Shown piece by piece: positions 8,162 to 15,786 of a stretch of DNA of 23,761 nucleotides (the stretch's first letter is position 1; each line of letters starts with the position of its first letter). The DNA comes from UBA5336 sp038522375. GTDB taxonomy: Bacteria > Pseudomonadota > Alphaproteobacteria > Caulobacterales > Hyphomonadaceae. A model generated the notes under the pieces. That model was given only the letters and a program-made list of their open reading frames with translations. It searched no databases and had not been told where the DNA came from. The stretch lies in assembly GCA_038522375.1 (NCBI GenBank), contig JBCBKE010000047.1, positions 1 to 23,761 on the forward strand, written 5' to 3'. The position numbers were made by a program, and so were the translations under genes.

Positions 8162-8569
8162 ATGGAAGAGCTTGGAATTGATCTGGCGGCGGTGGCATCG
8201 GCTGCAGGCCTTGGCGGTGCCGGGGGCTCGGCTGCCCTGGCGATGGCGTTTGCGGGCGCGGTAAAGAAGTTCATTATCCGCACGCTCACCACTGCGCTTT
8301 TTACCGGTATCGGCTTCTATCTTCTGCTGACCAATATGGGGTTCCAGATTGTGCCGAAGGAGCAGGCGGTGGCGGAGACTGTGGCTGAAACCCGTTCCGC
8401 CTTTCCCGACATTCGCGATCTCGGCGATCTTGAGGGTATCCTCAATCCGAGCCTCGATGGTGCGGTGCAGCCGGAATATGCGCCGGCTGGCGCACCGACG
8501 TCTCCCGCGGCATCGGAAGGCGCCTACGTGATCTGTGCCCCTTGGCGAAAATGTGCCAGCGATGATTAG
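8162..8569 (+). CDS. Unknown small membrane protein
   Basis: A 135-residue protein of unknown family. It is preceded by AAGGGG about 6 nt upstream of the ATG. Residues 9-34 are an alanine/glycine-rich hydrophobic stretch (AAVASAAGLGGAGGSAALA...) and residues 41-60 form a clearer membrane segment (TLTTALFTGIGFYLLLTNMG), with KKF between them suggesting the connecting loop is cytoplasmic. The rest is a soluble tail rich in A, P, E and D, ending ICAPWRKCASDD with two cysteines six residues apart. It is divergent from serC and converges on the potassium-channel gene with only 6 nt between stops. No function is assigned. Confidence 0.7.
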   Translation: MEELGIDLAAVASAAGLGGAGGSAALAMAFAGAVKKFIIRTLTTALFTGIGFYLLLTNMGFQIVPKEQAVAETVAETRSAFPDIRDLGDLEGILNPSLDGAVQPEYAPAGAPTSPAASEGAYVICAPWRKCASDD

Positions 8570-8575
8570 CCTGGC

Positions 8576-9388
8576 TCAGAAATTCATGTCATCGGGAGGT
8601 CGGCGGCCAGACAACGCCTCCCGTTTCAGCCGCTCGCGTTCGCGAAGCTCGTCGGAAAACGCGCTGGCAAAAACGCCAGCGGGGAGGGCGACGACGCCGA
8701 TGCCTGCCAGCGCAATGAATGATGCTGCGATCTTGCCGAGCACGGTGACCGGATAGATGTCGCCATAGCCCACGGTGGTGAGGGTTGCGATGGCCCACCA
8801 GACGGCGCGAGGGATCGAGCCGAACTCCTCCCGCCCCTGGCCGACGCCTTCGATGAAATAGAGGACGACCGCCGCGATGTAGACCAGCGCCAAAGCCATG
8901 GCGAGCGTGGTGAGAAGTTGCCCGCTGGAGCGTCGGATCGTGGCCGCCAGAACGTCGAAAGCAGGCACGAACCGCGCGATTTTCGCCAGGCGGGCCAGTC
9001 GCAGGACGGGTAAAAGGCTGACCAGGACCGATTGGGAGTCAGGCGCCACGAGAAGCACAACGAGCTCCGGCGCAAACGCGATCAAATCGGCCAGGGCGTA
9101 GGGTGTAAACACGTATCGGAACCGCCCGGTGACACCCCTGAATTGGGCGCGCTCTCCAGCGATCCAGAGCCGAAAGGCATATTCGATCCCGAAAATGACC
9201 AGGATAGCGAGGTTTGCAACGGCAAGGGCCTGGCGGACCGGGCCATCCAGGGTCGGCTCGGTTTCCAGCGCCAGTAACAGGAAGCTCGTCAGGACAAGCA
9301 ATACAATGATGGCGTTGATCGTCGACAGGCCGGGCTTGTTCCGCGCAGCCGGGTCCATTTCGCGATAGACCGCATGCCGGATGCCCAT
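8576..9388 (-). CDS. Voltage-sensor-type potassium channel
   Basis: A 270-residue inner-membrane ion channel with the six-segment plan: S1 about 24-42, S2 55-77, S3 96-115, S4 122-142, S5 157-180, pore helix 194-204, S6 216-243. The selectivity filter TVGYGD (205-210) is the canonical potassium sequence. S4 carries R130, R133, K136 and R139 at exact three-residue spacing, so it has a real voltage-sensor charge pattern. A short charged C-terminal helix (DELRERERLKREAL) follows. The ATG has AGGAG at 9397-9401. It lies 28 nt downstream of pheT on the same strand and may be read from the same transcript. The physiological role is not evident from context. Confidence 0.93.
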   Translation of the reverse strand: MGIRHAVYREMDPAARNKPGLSTINAIIVLLVLTSFLLLALETEPTLDGPVRQALAVANLAILVIFGIEYAFRLWIAGERAQFRGVTGRFRYVFTPYALADLIAFAPELVVLLVAPDSQSVLVSLLPVLRLARLAKIARFVPAFDVLAATIRRSSGQLLTTLAMALALVYIAAVVLYFIEGVGQGREEFGSIPRAVWWAIATLTTVGYGDIYPVTVLGKIAASFIALAGIGVVALPAGVFASAFSDELRERERLKREALSGRRPPDDMNF

Positions 9389-9416
9389 GCCCTGTACTCC
9401 TGAAATCGATCCCAGT

Positions 9417-11822
9417 TCAGGCCCTTAGCACGGCGCCGGTTCCCTTGGCGACGTTCGCGACCACCTTGCCCACGACCTGGTCGATCTCGTCGTCTGTCAT
9501 GGGGGCGCCGCGGGGACTTAGCGTGATCTCGATGGCAACGGACTTCTGATCGTCAGCGATGCCAGGGCCCTGGTAGACATCGAAGGTTATCACATCGGTG
9601 ACCAGCGCCTTGTCGGTTGCCCGGGCCAGCCTTGAGATGTCTCCGGCGGGGACATCGGCTTTGACGACAAAGGCGAGGTCGCGGCGGATGGGGGACTGGT
9701 CCGGGGCGGCATAGACCGGCTTGGTCTTGCCGTCTTTGGACTTCGGCCCTGGCAGGGACGACAGGACGAGTTCGAACCCGTAGACGGGCCCTTCCACGTC
9801 CAGGGCTTTCAATACGCGCGGGTGCAGCGCACCAAACGTCGCCACGGTGACCTTCGGGCCGAGTTTCAGCGCAGCCGACTGCCCCGGATGCCAATGGCCA
9901 CCGGCGCCGTTCTCGACCTGGAAACGGTCGGCCGGCTGACCGATTGCCTGCAGCAGCGCGAAAAGGTCCCCCTTCAGGTCAGCGAGCGAGGTGGTGCTGG
10001 TCCCGGACCAGTGGCGTTGTGTGACAGGCCTGACCAGTCCGGCGATCACCTGCTTCTGGCCATCGGGCTTGTCGCTCAGATAGACCGGACCGGCCTCGAA
10101 CAGTTTCACTTCGCGTTCGCCCCGGTCGGCGGCGCGTTGGGCGGCGAGGGCGAGGTTGGCGAGCACAGTTGGCCGCATGTGGTTGAGTTCGCTACTGACC
10201 GGGTTGGCGACGGCGAGGGCCGGGTTGAGCCCATTATCCCCACCGGAAAAGAGCGTGGCGTGCTCTCGCAGCATGAAACTCCAGGAGACCGCTTCGTGGT
10301 AACCGCGCGCGGCCATGGTGCGCCGCCCCGTCCGGATCTGGACCTGCTGGGGCGTCAGCATGGCGCGGACACCGCCCTTGGGCGCGGGCAGAGAGGTGGT
10401 CGGCAGCGCATCAAAGCCGGTCAGGCGTGCAATTTCCTCAACACAGTCGGCCGATTGCTGGAAGTCGAACCGCCAACTGGGCGGTGTAACATACCAGGCG
10501 TCTCCGGAATCCTCGACCGTGCAGCCCAGTTCCTTGAGCAGCGACTTCATTTTTGCCGTTCGGACGGTCAGCCCCGTAAGTCGCGCCACGTCTGCCTTGT
10601 GGAAGGTGACGGGGCCTTGCCGGTCTGGGGGTGCGCCTGCAATGGCGGGATGGGAGATGTCTCCGCCGCCGGCATCGAGAATGATCCGGGCTGCAGCCGC
10701 CAATCCGTCGGCGCAGCTTTCGGGGTCAACGCCGCGTTCGAACCGGTATCTCGCATCCGATGTGATTCCCGTCACCCGGCCGGTGCGCGCGGTGCGGAGC
10801 GGGTCAAACCAGGCGGCTTCGATGAACACATTCGTGGTTTCATCGCTGACGGCGGTGGTCTCGCCGCCCATGACGCCGCCGAGGCCGATAACGCCGGATT
10901 TGTCGGCGATGACGCACATTTCCTCGGTGAGTTCGTAGGTCTTGCCGTCCAGTGCCGCGAGGGTTTCCCCCGGCTTGCCGAGCCGCGATGAAACAGGCCC
11001 CCGGAGTTTGTCGGCGTCGTAGGCGTGTAGCGGTCGCGCACGGTCCAGTGACAGGTAATTGGTCACGTCCACCAGGAGTGATTTCGGTCCGATACCGACA
11101 GCTCTCAGCCGTTCCTGAAGCCATGCCGGTGAAGGGCCGTTCCTTACGCCGCGGACATAGATGCCGTGGAACACGGGACAGGAAGCCTCGTGGTGCAGCT
11201 CGATCTCGACGGGGCAATCGAACTTGCCGGCGACCGGTTTCATCTTGGGCGGCATGAACCGGCCGGCACCGGCCGCTGCGAGGTCGCGGGCAATGCCGAC
11301 AACGCCCAGCCAGTCAGGCCGGTTGGGGGTCACCTCGAAATCGATTACGGGATCGGTCTTGCCGAGGGCTTCGGCTGCCGGGGTGCCGAGGGGAATATCG
11401 CCGGGAAGGTCGGCGATGCCGTCATGGTCGTCCCCGGCGTTCACCTCTTTCGTGGAGCAAAGCATGCCCTGGCTTTCGACGCCGCGCAGCTTGCGGGGCT
11501 TCTTGTCCAGCGTCATGTCGAGGCCAGGAATATAGGCGCCGAGAGGGGCGTAGATGGCGGTCATGCCGGACCGGGCATTGGGGGCGCCGCAAACAATTGT
11601 CTTCGGCCCGTCGACCGTATCGACCTGGCAAACTCTCAGCCTGTCTGCGTCCGGGTGCGGGTCCGCGGCCCTGACCTTGGCGACGGTGAAGGCCGCCAAC
11701 TCCGTCGCCGGATCAGTGACCGCTTCGTACTCCAGTCCCGCCTGCAACATTTTTGCGAGGATTCCTTCGAGGTCGAGCTTTGTGGCGAGATAATCCTCGA
11801 GCCAGGAGAGAGAGAACTTCAT
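9417..11822 (-). CDS. pheT: Phenylalanine-tRNA ligase beta subunit
   Basis: The 801-residue beta subunit of the alpha2-beta2 phenylalanyl-tRNA synthetase; it binds tRNA and edits mischarged tyrosine. The sequence shows the N-terminal MKFSLSWLEDYL, an EMAP/tRNA-binding domain (about 40-150: FTVAKVRAADPHPDADRLRVCQV), the B3/B4 editing domain with a DVTNYLSLDRARPLHAYDA segment, B5 (about 405-475), a catalytic-like core, and the C-terminal FDX-ACB domain (from about 705: PSIRRDLAF-like pattern reading SPIRRDLAFVV). The ATG overlaps the stop of the ASCH gene by 4 nt, and there is little ribosome binding site of its own, so translation is probably coupled. Confidence 0.97.
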   Translation of the reverse strand: MKFSLSWLEDYLATKLDLEGILAKMLQAGLEYEAVTDPATELAAFTVAKVRAADPHPDADRLRVCQVDTVDGPKTIVCGAPNARSGMTAIYAPLGAYIPGLDMTLDKKPRKLRGVESQGMLCSTKEVNAGDDHDGIADLPGDIPLGTPAAEALGKTDPVIDFEVTPNRPDWLGVVGIARDLAAAGAGRFMPPKMKPVAGKFDCPVEIELHHEASCPVFHGIYVRGVRNGPSPAWLQERLRAVGIGPKSLLVDVTNYLSLDRARPLHAYDADKLRGPVSSRLGKPGETLAALDGKTYELTEEMCVIADKSGVIGLGGVMGGETTAVSDETTNVFIEAAWFDPLRTARTGRVTGITSDARYRFERGVDPESCADGLAAAARIILDAGGGDISHPAIAGAPPDRQGPVTFHKADVARLTGLTVRTAKMKSLLKELGCTVEDSGDAWYVTPPSWRFDFQQSADCVEEIARLTGFDALPTTSLPAPKGGVRAMLTPQQVQIRTGRRTMAARGYHEAVSWSFMLREHATLFSGGDNGLNPALAVANPVSSELNHMRPTVLANLALAAQRAADRGEREVKLFEAGPVYLSDKPDGQKQVIAGLVRPVTQRHWSGTSTTSLADLKGDLFALLQAIGQPADRFQVENGAGGHWHPGQSAALKLGPKVTVATFGALHPRVLKALDVEGPVYGFELVLSSLPGPKSKDGKTKPVYAAPDQSPIRRDLAFVVKADVPAGDISRLARATDKALVTDVITFDVYQGPGIADDQKSVAIEITLSPRGAPMTDDEIDQVVGKVVANVAKGTGAVLRA

Positions 11823-12298
11823 GGTTTGGATTCCAGGGCTTTGTAGCCAGCGGCATAGGCGGCGGCGCGTTCGGCGTCCACCTGCCCGCGGGCCTCGGCA
11901 GCAAAATGCAGGTCAAGAATATCGACCAGTTTGAACGTTTCAAAGACGACATCCATGTCCGGAGACCAGGTGCCGTCCCGTTTGAAGAAGGCCTCATGGA
12001 CGTGGCGCCAATAGTCGAGGCTCAGGTCACCTTCACCTTCGAGGGTGGCCATGTCCTGGGTGACATCCGAGAAGGACACGGTGACAATTGTCGTGGTTTC
12101 CAGGATGGCGACCGGGGTCCCATCTCCCCCCAGGCAAACCCGTTGATCGCCGATCGCTGTGTCACTGCCATGCTGCGCGGCCCAACAGGTGGCCGTCTTG
12201 ACCCGGGCGACCACAAGGGCTGCCAATCGATCAGCGAGCGCCGGATCGTCTCCGAATGTCGTGGTGGGCAGGGTCTGCCAGTCGGCGCCGTTGGTCAT
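11819..12298 (-). CDS. ASCH-domain protein (YhfF/COG4405-like)
   Basis: A 159-residue protein with the PUA-like ASCH fold, a family predicted to bind RNA; a relative in E. coli (YqfB) hydrolyses N4-acetylcytidine. Family marks are ARVKTATCWAA (31-41, with K34), IVTVSFSDVTQDMATLEGEGD (71-91) and SLDYWRHVHEAFF (93-105). The ATG overlaps the stop of the upstream gene by 4 nt and its own stop overlaps the pheT start by 4 nt, so it is sandwiched in the pheS-pheT operon. The target is unknown; a role around tRNA or translation is an inference from location. Confidence 0.85.
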   Translation of the reverse strand: MTNGADWQTLPTTTFGDDPALADRLAALVVARVKTATCWAAQHGSDTAIGDQRVCLGGDGTPVAILETTTIVTVSFSDVTQDMATLEGEGDLSLDYWRHVHEAFFKRDGTWSPDMDVVFETFKLVDILDLHFAAEARGQVDAERAAAYAAGYKALESKP

Positions 12299-12936
12299 TC
12301 CGACGGCTCCCGTTCAATGTTGGTGTCCGTCTGGATGGCCTGGTCGGATGGCGATGCAATCGGGAGATCGCGATTGCCCAACGCTTCGAAGATATCGCTT
12401 TCCTGGCGCTCGCAGCGCTCGACCCTCTCGGCTCGGGATTGCCCCAGGCTTCTTGTTTGCCAACAGCGGCCAAAAACAGAGCAATAGCAGATTTCCAGAG
12501 CCCATCTTTCGGCTTCCTGCGACACCATCTGCAGAGTTTGCCGGCTGTCGCTGCTTTGTTCCCAGGCAATATGGACGGGATCGACCGTCTCGTTTGGTGC
12601 CAGGGCGCGCCCGGTAATCCTTGTCCAGGATAGCTCGTAGCCAGCCGGTAGCCGGTCTGGGAGGTCGCCAAACCCATTGGTCGCGTCGCCATCGATACTG
12701 AGCGTGACCGACTCAATCAGTGCGGGCCCCACACCGGAATTTCGCACCCGAATACCCAGCGCGCTGGTCATTTCGGTGTTTGTGGCATAGCCGTCAACCT
12801 GGAGGACGGGGAAGACGGCACCGTGCTGTTGTGCCCGCATGACCCGGGATTGGTCCCAGGCCATGAACACCGCCATCGCTGAAGCGATCAGCGCGCAGAC
12901 CGCGACCAGGAACTCAACCTTGTTGCCATCACCCAC
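12295..12936 (-). CDS. Unknown membrane-anchored protein within the pheS-pheT operon
   Basis: A 213-residue protein starting at a GTG with AGGAG at 12943-12947, which overlaps the pheS stop codon; this supports translation following pheS. One membrane segment lies at about residues 8-28 (EFLVAVCALIASAMAVFMAW), followed by DQSRVMRAQQHGAVFPVLQVDGY. The soluble part looks like beta structure with RVRNSGVGPALIESVTLSIDG, a pattern I recall from many uncharacterised proteins of similar layout, and holds four cysteines (two in EICYCS, then GRCW and VERCE). The stop overlaps the ASCH start by 4 nt. Which side of the membrane the tail faces is uncertain. No function is assigned. Confidence 0.8.
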   Translation of the reverse strand: MGDGNKVEFLVAVCALIASAMAVFMAWDQSRVMRAQQHGAVFPVLQVDGYATNTEMTSALGIRVRNSGVGPALIESVTLSIDGDATNGFGDLPDRLPAGYELSWTRITGRALAPNETVDPVHIAWEQSSDSRQTLQMVSQEAERWALEICYCSVFGRCWQTRSLGQSRAERVERCERQESDIFEALGNRDLPIASPSDQAIQTDTNIEREPSE

Positions 12937-12945
12937 CGCCGGCTC

Positions 12946-14019
12946 CTAGCTCAGCCCGCCGCTGACAGACGGCGTCAGCCATGGGGTAAAGCCGTAATGG
13001 CGGGTCCAGGCGGGATCAGCCTCGAAATAGGGCCTCAGGTCAGGCATGCCGTACTTCAGCATGGCCAGCCGGTCGACGCCCATGCCGAAGGCGAAGCCCT
13101 GGTATTCCTCAGGGTCGATACCGCAATTCCGCAGCACATTCGGGTGGACCATGCCCGAGCCGAGGATTTCCATCCATTTGTCGCCCTGGCCGATTTCGAT
13201 GACATCGCCGCGCTTGCTGTATTTCACATCCATCTCGGCAGAGGGTTCAGTGAACGGGAAGAAGTGCGGGCGGAAGCGGGCTTCCACGCTGTTCACCTCG
13301 AAGAAGGCCTTCACGAAATCGATCAGGCAGCCCTTGAGGTGGCCCATGTGGATGCCCTTTTCGATCACGAGCCCTTCGACCTGGTGGAACATGGGCGTGT
13401 GGGTTGCGTCCCAGTCATTCCTGTAGACCCGGCCGGGCGCAATGATCCGGATGGGCGGCTTCTGGGCCGTCATGGTGCGGATCTGGACGGGGGACGTATG
13501 GGTGCGCAGCACCTTCTGCGATCCGTCTTTGCCGGGCGCCATGAAGAACGTGTCATGGGTCTCCCGCGCTGGATGGCCTTCGGGGAAATTCAGGGCCGTG
13601 AAATTGTGCCAGTCATCCTCGATGTCCGGCCCTTCGGCGACCGCAAAGCCCATGTCACCGAAGATGGCGGCGATTTCCTCGAAGACCTGCATCACCGGGT
13701 GCAGCGCGCCGGCTTGTTCCGGCCGCGGCGGCAGGGTCAGATCAACGGTCTCGCTGCGGAGGCGTTCTTCCAGCGCCGCCTCTTCCAACACCGCCTTGCG
13801 AGCCTCCAGCGCCTCGGTGACCCGGACCTTCAGGGCGTTGAGTTGGGGCCCCATCGCCTTGCGCTCGTCGGGGCTCATCTTGCCAAGCGTCTTCATCAAC
13901 GCCGAGACCCGGCCCCTTTTCCCAAGTTCAGCGATCCGTACCGCTTCGATGGCGTCCAGGTCATTTGCGGCCGCGATGGCCGCCAAGGCTTCTGTTTCGG
14001 TGGTGGTGATGTCTGTCAT
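12946..14019 (-). CDS. pheS: Phenylalanine-tRNA ligase alpha subunit
   Basis: The catalytic subunit that activates phenylalanine and charges tRNA-Phe. It has an N-terminal helical coiled-coil tRNA-binding arm (about the first 90 residues), class II motif 1 (HPVMQVFEEIAAIFGDMGF), LRTHTSPVQIRTM, motif 2 with RVYRNDWDATHTPMFHQVEG, FRPHFFPFTEPSAEMDV, and motif 3 (FGMGVDRLAMLKYGMPDLR). The tail HYGFTP...GGLS is typical of alphaproteobacteria. The frame can also begin at a TTG at 14031 that overlaps the upstream stop (TTGA); the ATG at 14019 is preferred, giving 357 residues. It is co-directional with the GNAT gene upstream and with two non-ligase genes before pheT. Confidence 0.96.
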   Translation of the reverse strand: MTDITTTETEALAAIAAANDLDAIEAVRIAELGKRGRVSALMKTLGKMSPDERKAMGPQLNALKVRVTEALEARKAVLEEAALEERLRSETVDLTLPPRPEQAGALHPVMQVFEEIAAIFGDMGFAVAEGPDIEDDWHNFTALNFPEGHPARETHDTFFMAPGKDGSQKVLRTHTSPVQIRTMTAQKPPIRIIAPGRVYRNDWDATHTPMFHQVEGLVIEKGIHMGHLKGCLIDFVKAFFEVNSVEARFRPHFFPFTEPSAEMDVKYSKRGDVIEIGQGDKWMEILGSGMVHPNVLRNCGIDPEEYQGFAFGMGVDRLAMLKYGMPDLRPYFEADPAWTRHYGFTPWLTPSVSGGLS

Positions 14020-14027
14020 ATCCGTAG

Positions 14028-14468
14028 TCAACCCAGCTCGCCTGCCGCTGTCTTATCAAGCCACTTCGCCATGACCAACCTCGGGGTGACTTCATATCCA
14101 GACGCCGCGTAGAACGAAGCCACAGTTTTATTTGCTGGACGCATCATGAGCTGGATTTTCCGTACGCCTCGCCCGCGGGCCCAGTTTTCGCATGCGCTGC
14201 ACAAGATCTGTCCCACCCCTGTCCCTTGGTAGGCGGGCGCGACGGCGAGGTAGTAGATCCACCCGCGATGGCCATCATCGCCCACCATGGCGGTTCCGAT
14301 GACCACTTCGCTATTTCGTGCGATCAACACATTCGATGCCGCATTGTTGAGGGCTCGCCGAAAGTCTTCTGCCGGTGGATTATGCGGGGTGACGAGCCCG
14401 CACACCTCCCAGAGTGCTATGGTCGCTGCTTCATCTTCTGGGGTCGCACTGCCGATATTGACCGTCAT
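14028..14468 (-). CDS. GNAT-family N-acetyltransferase (YpeA-like)
   Basis: A 146-residue acetyl-CoA-dependent acetyltransferase. Motif A reads YYLAVAPAYQGTGVGQILC (72-90), with the acetyl-CoA pyrophosphate loop QGTGVG; motif B follows as VRKIQLMMRPANKTVASFYAASGYEV. The N-terminus ATPEDEAATIALWEVCGLV and the overall length resemble the YpeA group, whose substrates are not settled. It lies between rplT (16 nt gap) and pheS, in a translation-gene operon, so acetylation of a ribosomal or translation protein is possible but unproven. It has no clear ribosome binding site, consistent with coupling to rplT. Confidence 0.9.
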   Translation of the reverse strand: MTVNIGSATPEDEAATIALWEVCGLVTPHNPPAEDFRRALNNAASNVLIARNSEVVIGTAMVGDDGHRGWIYYLAVAPAYQGTGVGQILCSACENWARGRGVRKIQLMMRPANKTVASFYAASGYEVTPRLVMAKWLDKTAAGELG

Positions 14469-14484
14469 GGCTAGTGATGAATGC

Positions 14485-14847
14485 CTAGGCCAACGCGCCC
14501 TTGGCCTGCTCCACCAGGGCCTTGAAGGCGTCGGGTTCGCGGACGGCGAGGTCGGCCATGACCTTGCGGTCCATTTCCACGCCAGCCTTGTTCAGCCCAT
14601 CGATAAAGCGCGAGTACGTCATCGCGTCATCGTGGATGCGGACGGCGGCATTGATCCGCTGGATCCAGAGCGAGCGGTACTTCCGCTTTTTCACCTTCCG
14701 GCCGACATAGGCGTACTCGCCGGCCTTCCACATGGCGGAATGGGCGGTGCGGAACTGCTTGGAGCGGGCGCCGCGGTAGCCCTTGGTCGCGTTCAATACC
14801 TTCTTGTGGCGGGCGTGGGCGGGGACTTTGTTACGGGAACGGGGCAT
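14485..14847 (-). CDS. rplT: 50S ribosomal protein L20
   Basis: A 120-residue ribosomal protein that binds 23S rRNA early in large-subunit assembly. Recognisable from AHARHKKVLNATKGYRGARS, KKRKYRSLWIQRINAA and YSRFIDGLNKAGVEMDRK. It follows rpmI by 47 nt. The ribosome binding site AGGAGG is part of the perfect 10-bp palindrome GGAGGCCTCC (14848-14857), immediately before the ATG. In other bacteria L20 represses its own operon by binding the leader; no such pseudoknot was worked out here. Confidence 0.98.
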   Translation of the reverse strand: MPRSRNKVPAHARHKKVLNATKGYRGARSKQFRTAHSAMWKAGEYAYVGRKVKKRKYRSLWIQRINAAVRIHDDAMTYSRFIDGLNKAGVEMDRKVMADLAVREPDAFKALVEQAKGALA

Positions 14848-14894
14848 GGAGGCCTCCTGTCAAATTCGGTTCGAGATCGTGGCGCAGGGCGGCC

Positions 14895-15095
14895 TCAGAG
14901 GCCGTAGGGCAGGTACTTTTTCACACGGGCTTCGTCGGCCTTGGCGGCGACGGTCGTGCCCCGGTTCTGGCGAATATACTTGCCATTGTGGCTGATCAGG
15001 CGGTGGCGTTTGCCGGCCACACCGTGCTTCAGCTTGCCCGTAGCGGTGATCTTGAACCGCTTTGCAGCGGCCTTCTTGGTCTTCATCTTCGGCAT
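14895..15095 (-). CDS. rpmI: 50S ribosomal protein L35
   Basis: A 66-residue basic protein of the large subunit: MPKMKTKKAAAKRFKITATG, HRLISHNGKYIRQNRGT and a terminal KKYLPYGL. The start at 15095 has GGAG about 6-9 nt upstream; the open frame extends to 15215, but the extra 40 residues do not belong to L35. It is first in the rpmI-rplT-GNAT-pheS row. infC, often found upstream of rpmI, is not present here. Confidence 0.97.
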   Translation of the reverse strand: MPKMKTKKAAAKRFKITATGKLKHGVAGKRHRLISHNGKYIRQNRGTTVAAKADEARVKKYLPYGL

Positions 15096-15195
15096 CTTTG
15101 TCTCCAACCTTGGATAGCACGCACCGACAAACGTGTTCGGCGGCCATCGAAAAACGACCCCAGGCAAATGCCGTCGCCCGGGCCGGCTAAGCGGC

Positions 15196-15223
15196 GGTAT
15201 ATGACGGAAGGGCACGCGGAAAA
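15196..15223 (-). promoter_or_regulatory. Possible promoter of the rpmI-rplT-pheS cluster
   Basis: In the 153-nt gap upstream of rpmI the minus strand shows TTTTCC (15223-15218), a 16-nt spacer, and TATACC (15201-15196). The match is modest; the placement, about 100 nt before rpmI, is sensible. No terminator for the preceding gene was found in the same gap. Confidence 0.25.
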
Positions 15224-15248
15224 CAAGGGGAATTTCAGCGCGAAAAGG

Positions 15249-15776
15249 TTAATCGCCGAAGGTCGTGCCATCCCCTTCTTCGTCTGTGATGACAATCGCT
15301 GGGTTGAGGGGGTCGCGATGCTCAAACCCTTGCTGGTCCGGTCCCGGGAACAGGTCGAGTTGGCGAGGGTCCACATGGCGCTTTCTCGCCTTGCGCTTCT
15401 TTGTCCGGCCCGCCCGAAAGTAGAGATCGTCAGTGTGGTCAGCCGCAGGGGGCGGCGGCATCGCCTTCGCGTCCTGTTTCGGCGTGCTGGTGGATCCGGC
15501 GCCAGCATCGGCCGACAGCCGCCAGAAAGTGACCGCCAGGACTGGATTGCCGGCTTCATCCTCGTAGCGTTGGACAAATCCTTCGCCCGCCACCGTGTCT
15601 GCCCTGGCGAGAATCGCATCGGCCTCTTCCGGCTCTGGCGTCAGCCACGCGGTTTCAAGCTTCTCCACCGTGCTGCCGCTGGCAAGCCGTTCCGCGTCGG
15701 CACGTGTCCTTGCGGCATGGGCCGCGCCTGCAAGTGCGCGTTCGGCATCCGGGGCAAGAGGATAAAGATGACCCAT
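15249..15776 (-). CDS. Unknown protein with a sliding-clamp-binding motif
   Basis: A 175-residue protein that I do not recognise. The first 90 residues are an alanine- and charge-rich domain (KLETAWLTPEPEEADAILAR, then a strand-like FVQRYEDEAGNPVLAVTFWRL). A proline-rich, apparently disordered linker follows, then a basic cluster KKRKARKRH (126-134) and directly VDPRQLDLFPGP. QLDLF (139-143; bases 15348-15362) is the consensus pentamer by which DNA polymerases and repair proteins bind the beta sliding clamp. The gene starts 10 nt after mmcB ends, so the two are very probably co-transcribed. A DNA-repair or replication accessory role is inferred from motif plus neighbour. Confidence 0.75.
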   Translation of the reverse strand: MGHLYPLAPDAERALAGAAHAARTRADAERLASGSTVEKLETAWLTPEPEEADAILARADTVAGEGFVQRYEDEAGNPVLAVTFWRLSADAGAGSTSTPKQDAKAMPPPPAADHTDDLYFRAGRTKKRKARKRHVDPRQLDLFPGPDQQGFEHRDPLNPAIVITDEEGDGTTFGD

Positions 15777-15786
15777 GATCCTTGAG

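Noticed and set aside
9822..10991. A plus-strand open frame of 389 codons opposite pheT
   Set aside because: Fully inside the well-supported pheT gene, with a composition typical of a GC-rich shadow frame and no recognisable motif.
12997..14112. A plus-strand open frame of 371 codons opposite pheS
   Set aside because: Antisense to the class II synthetase core; no motif or ribosome binding site of its own.
15096..15248. Missing infC upstream of rpmI
   Set aside because: infC, rpmI and rplT are often together, but in many alphaproteobacteria infC lies elsewhere, so its absence here is not remarkable.
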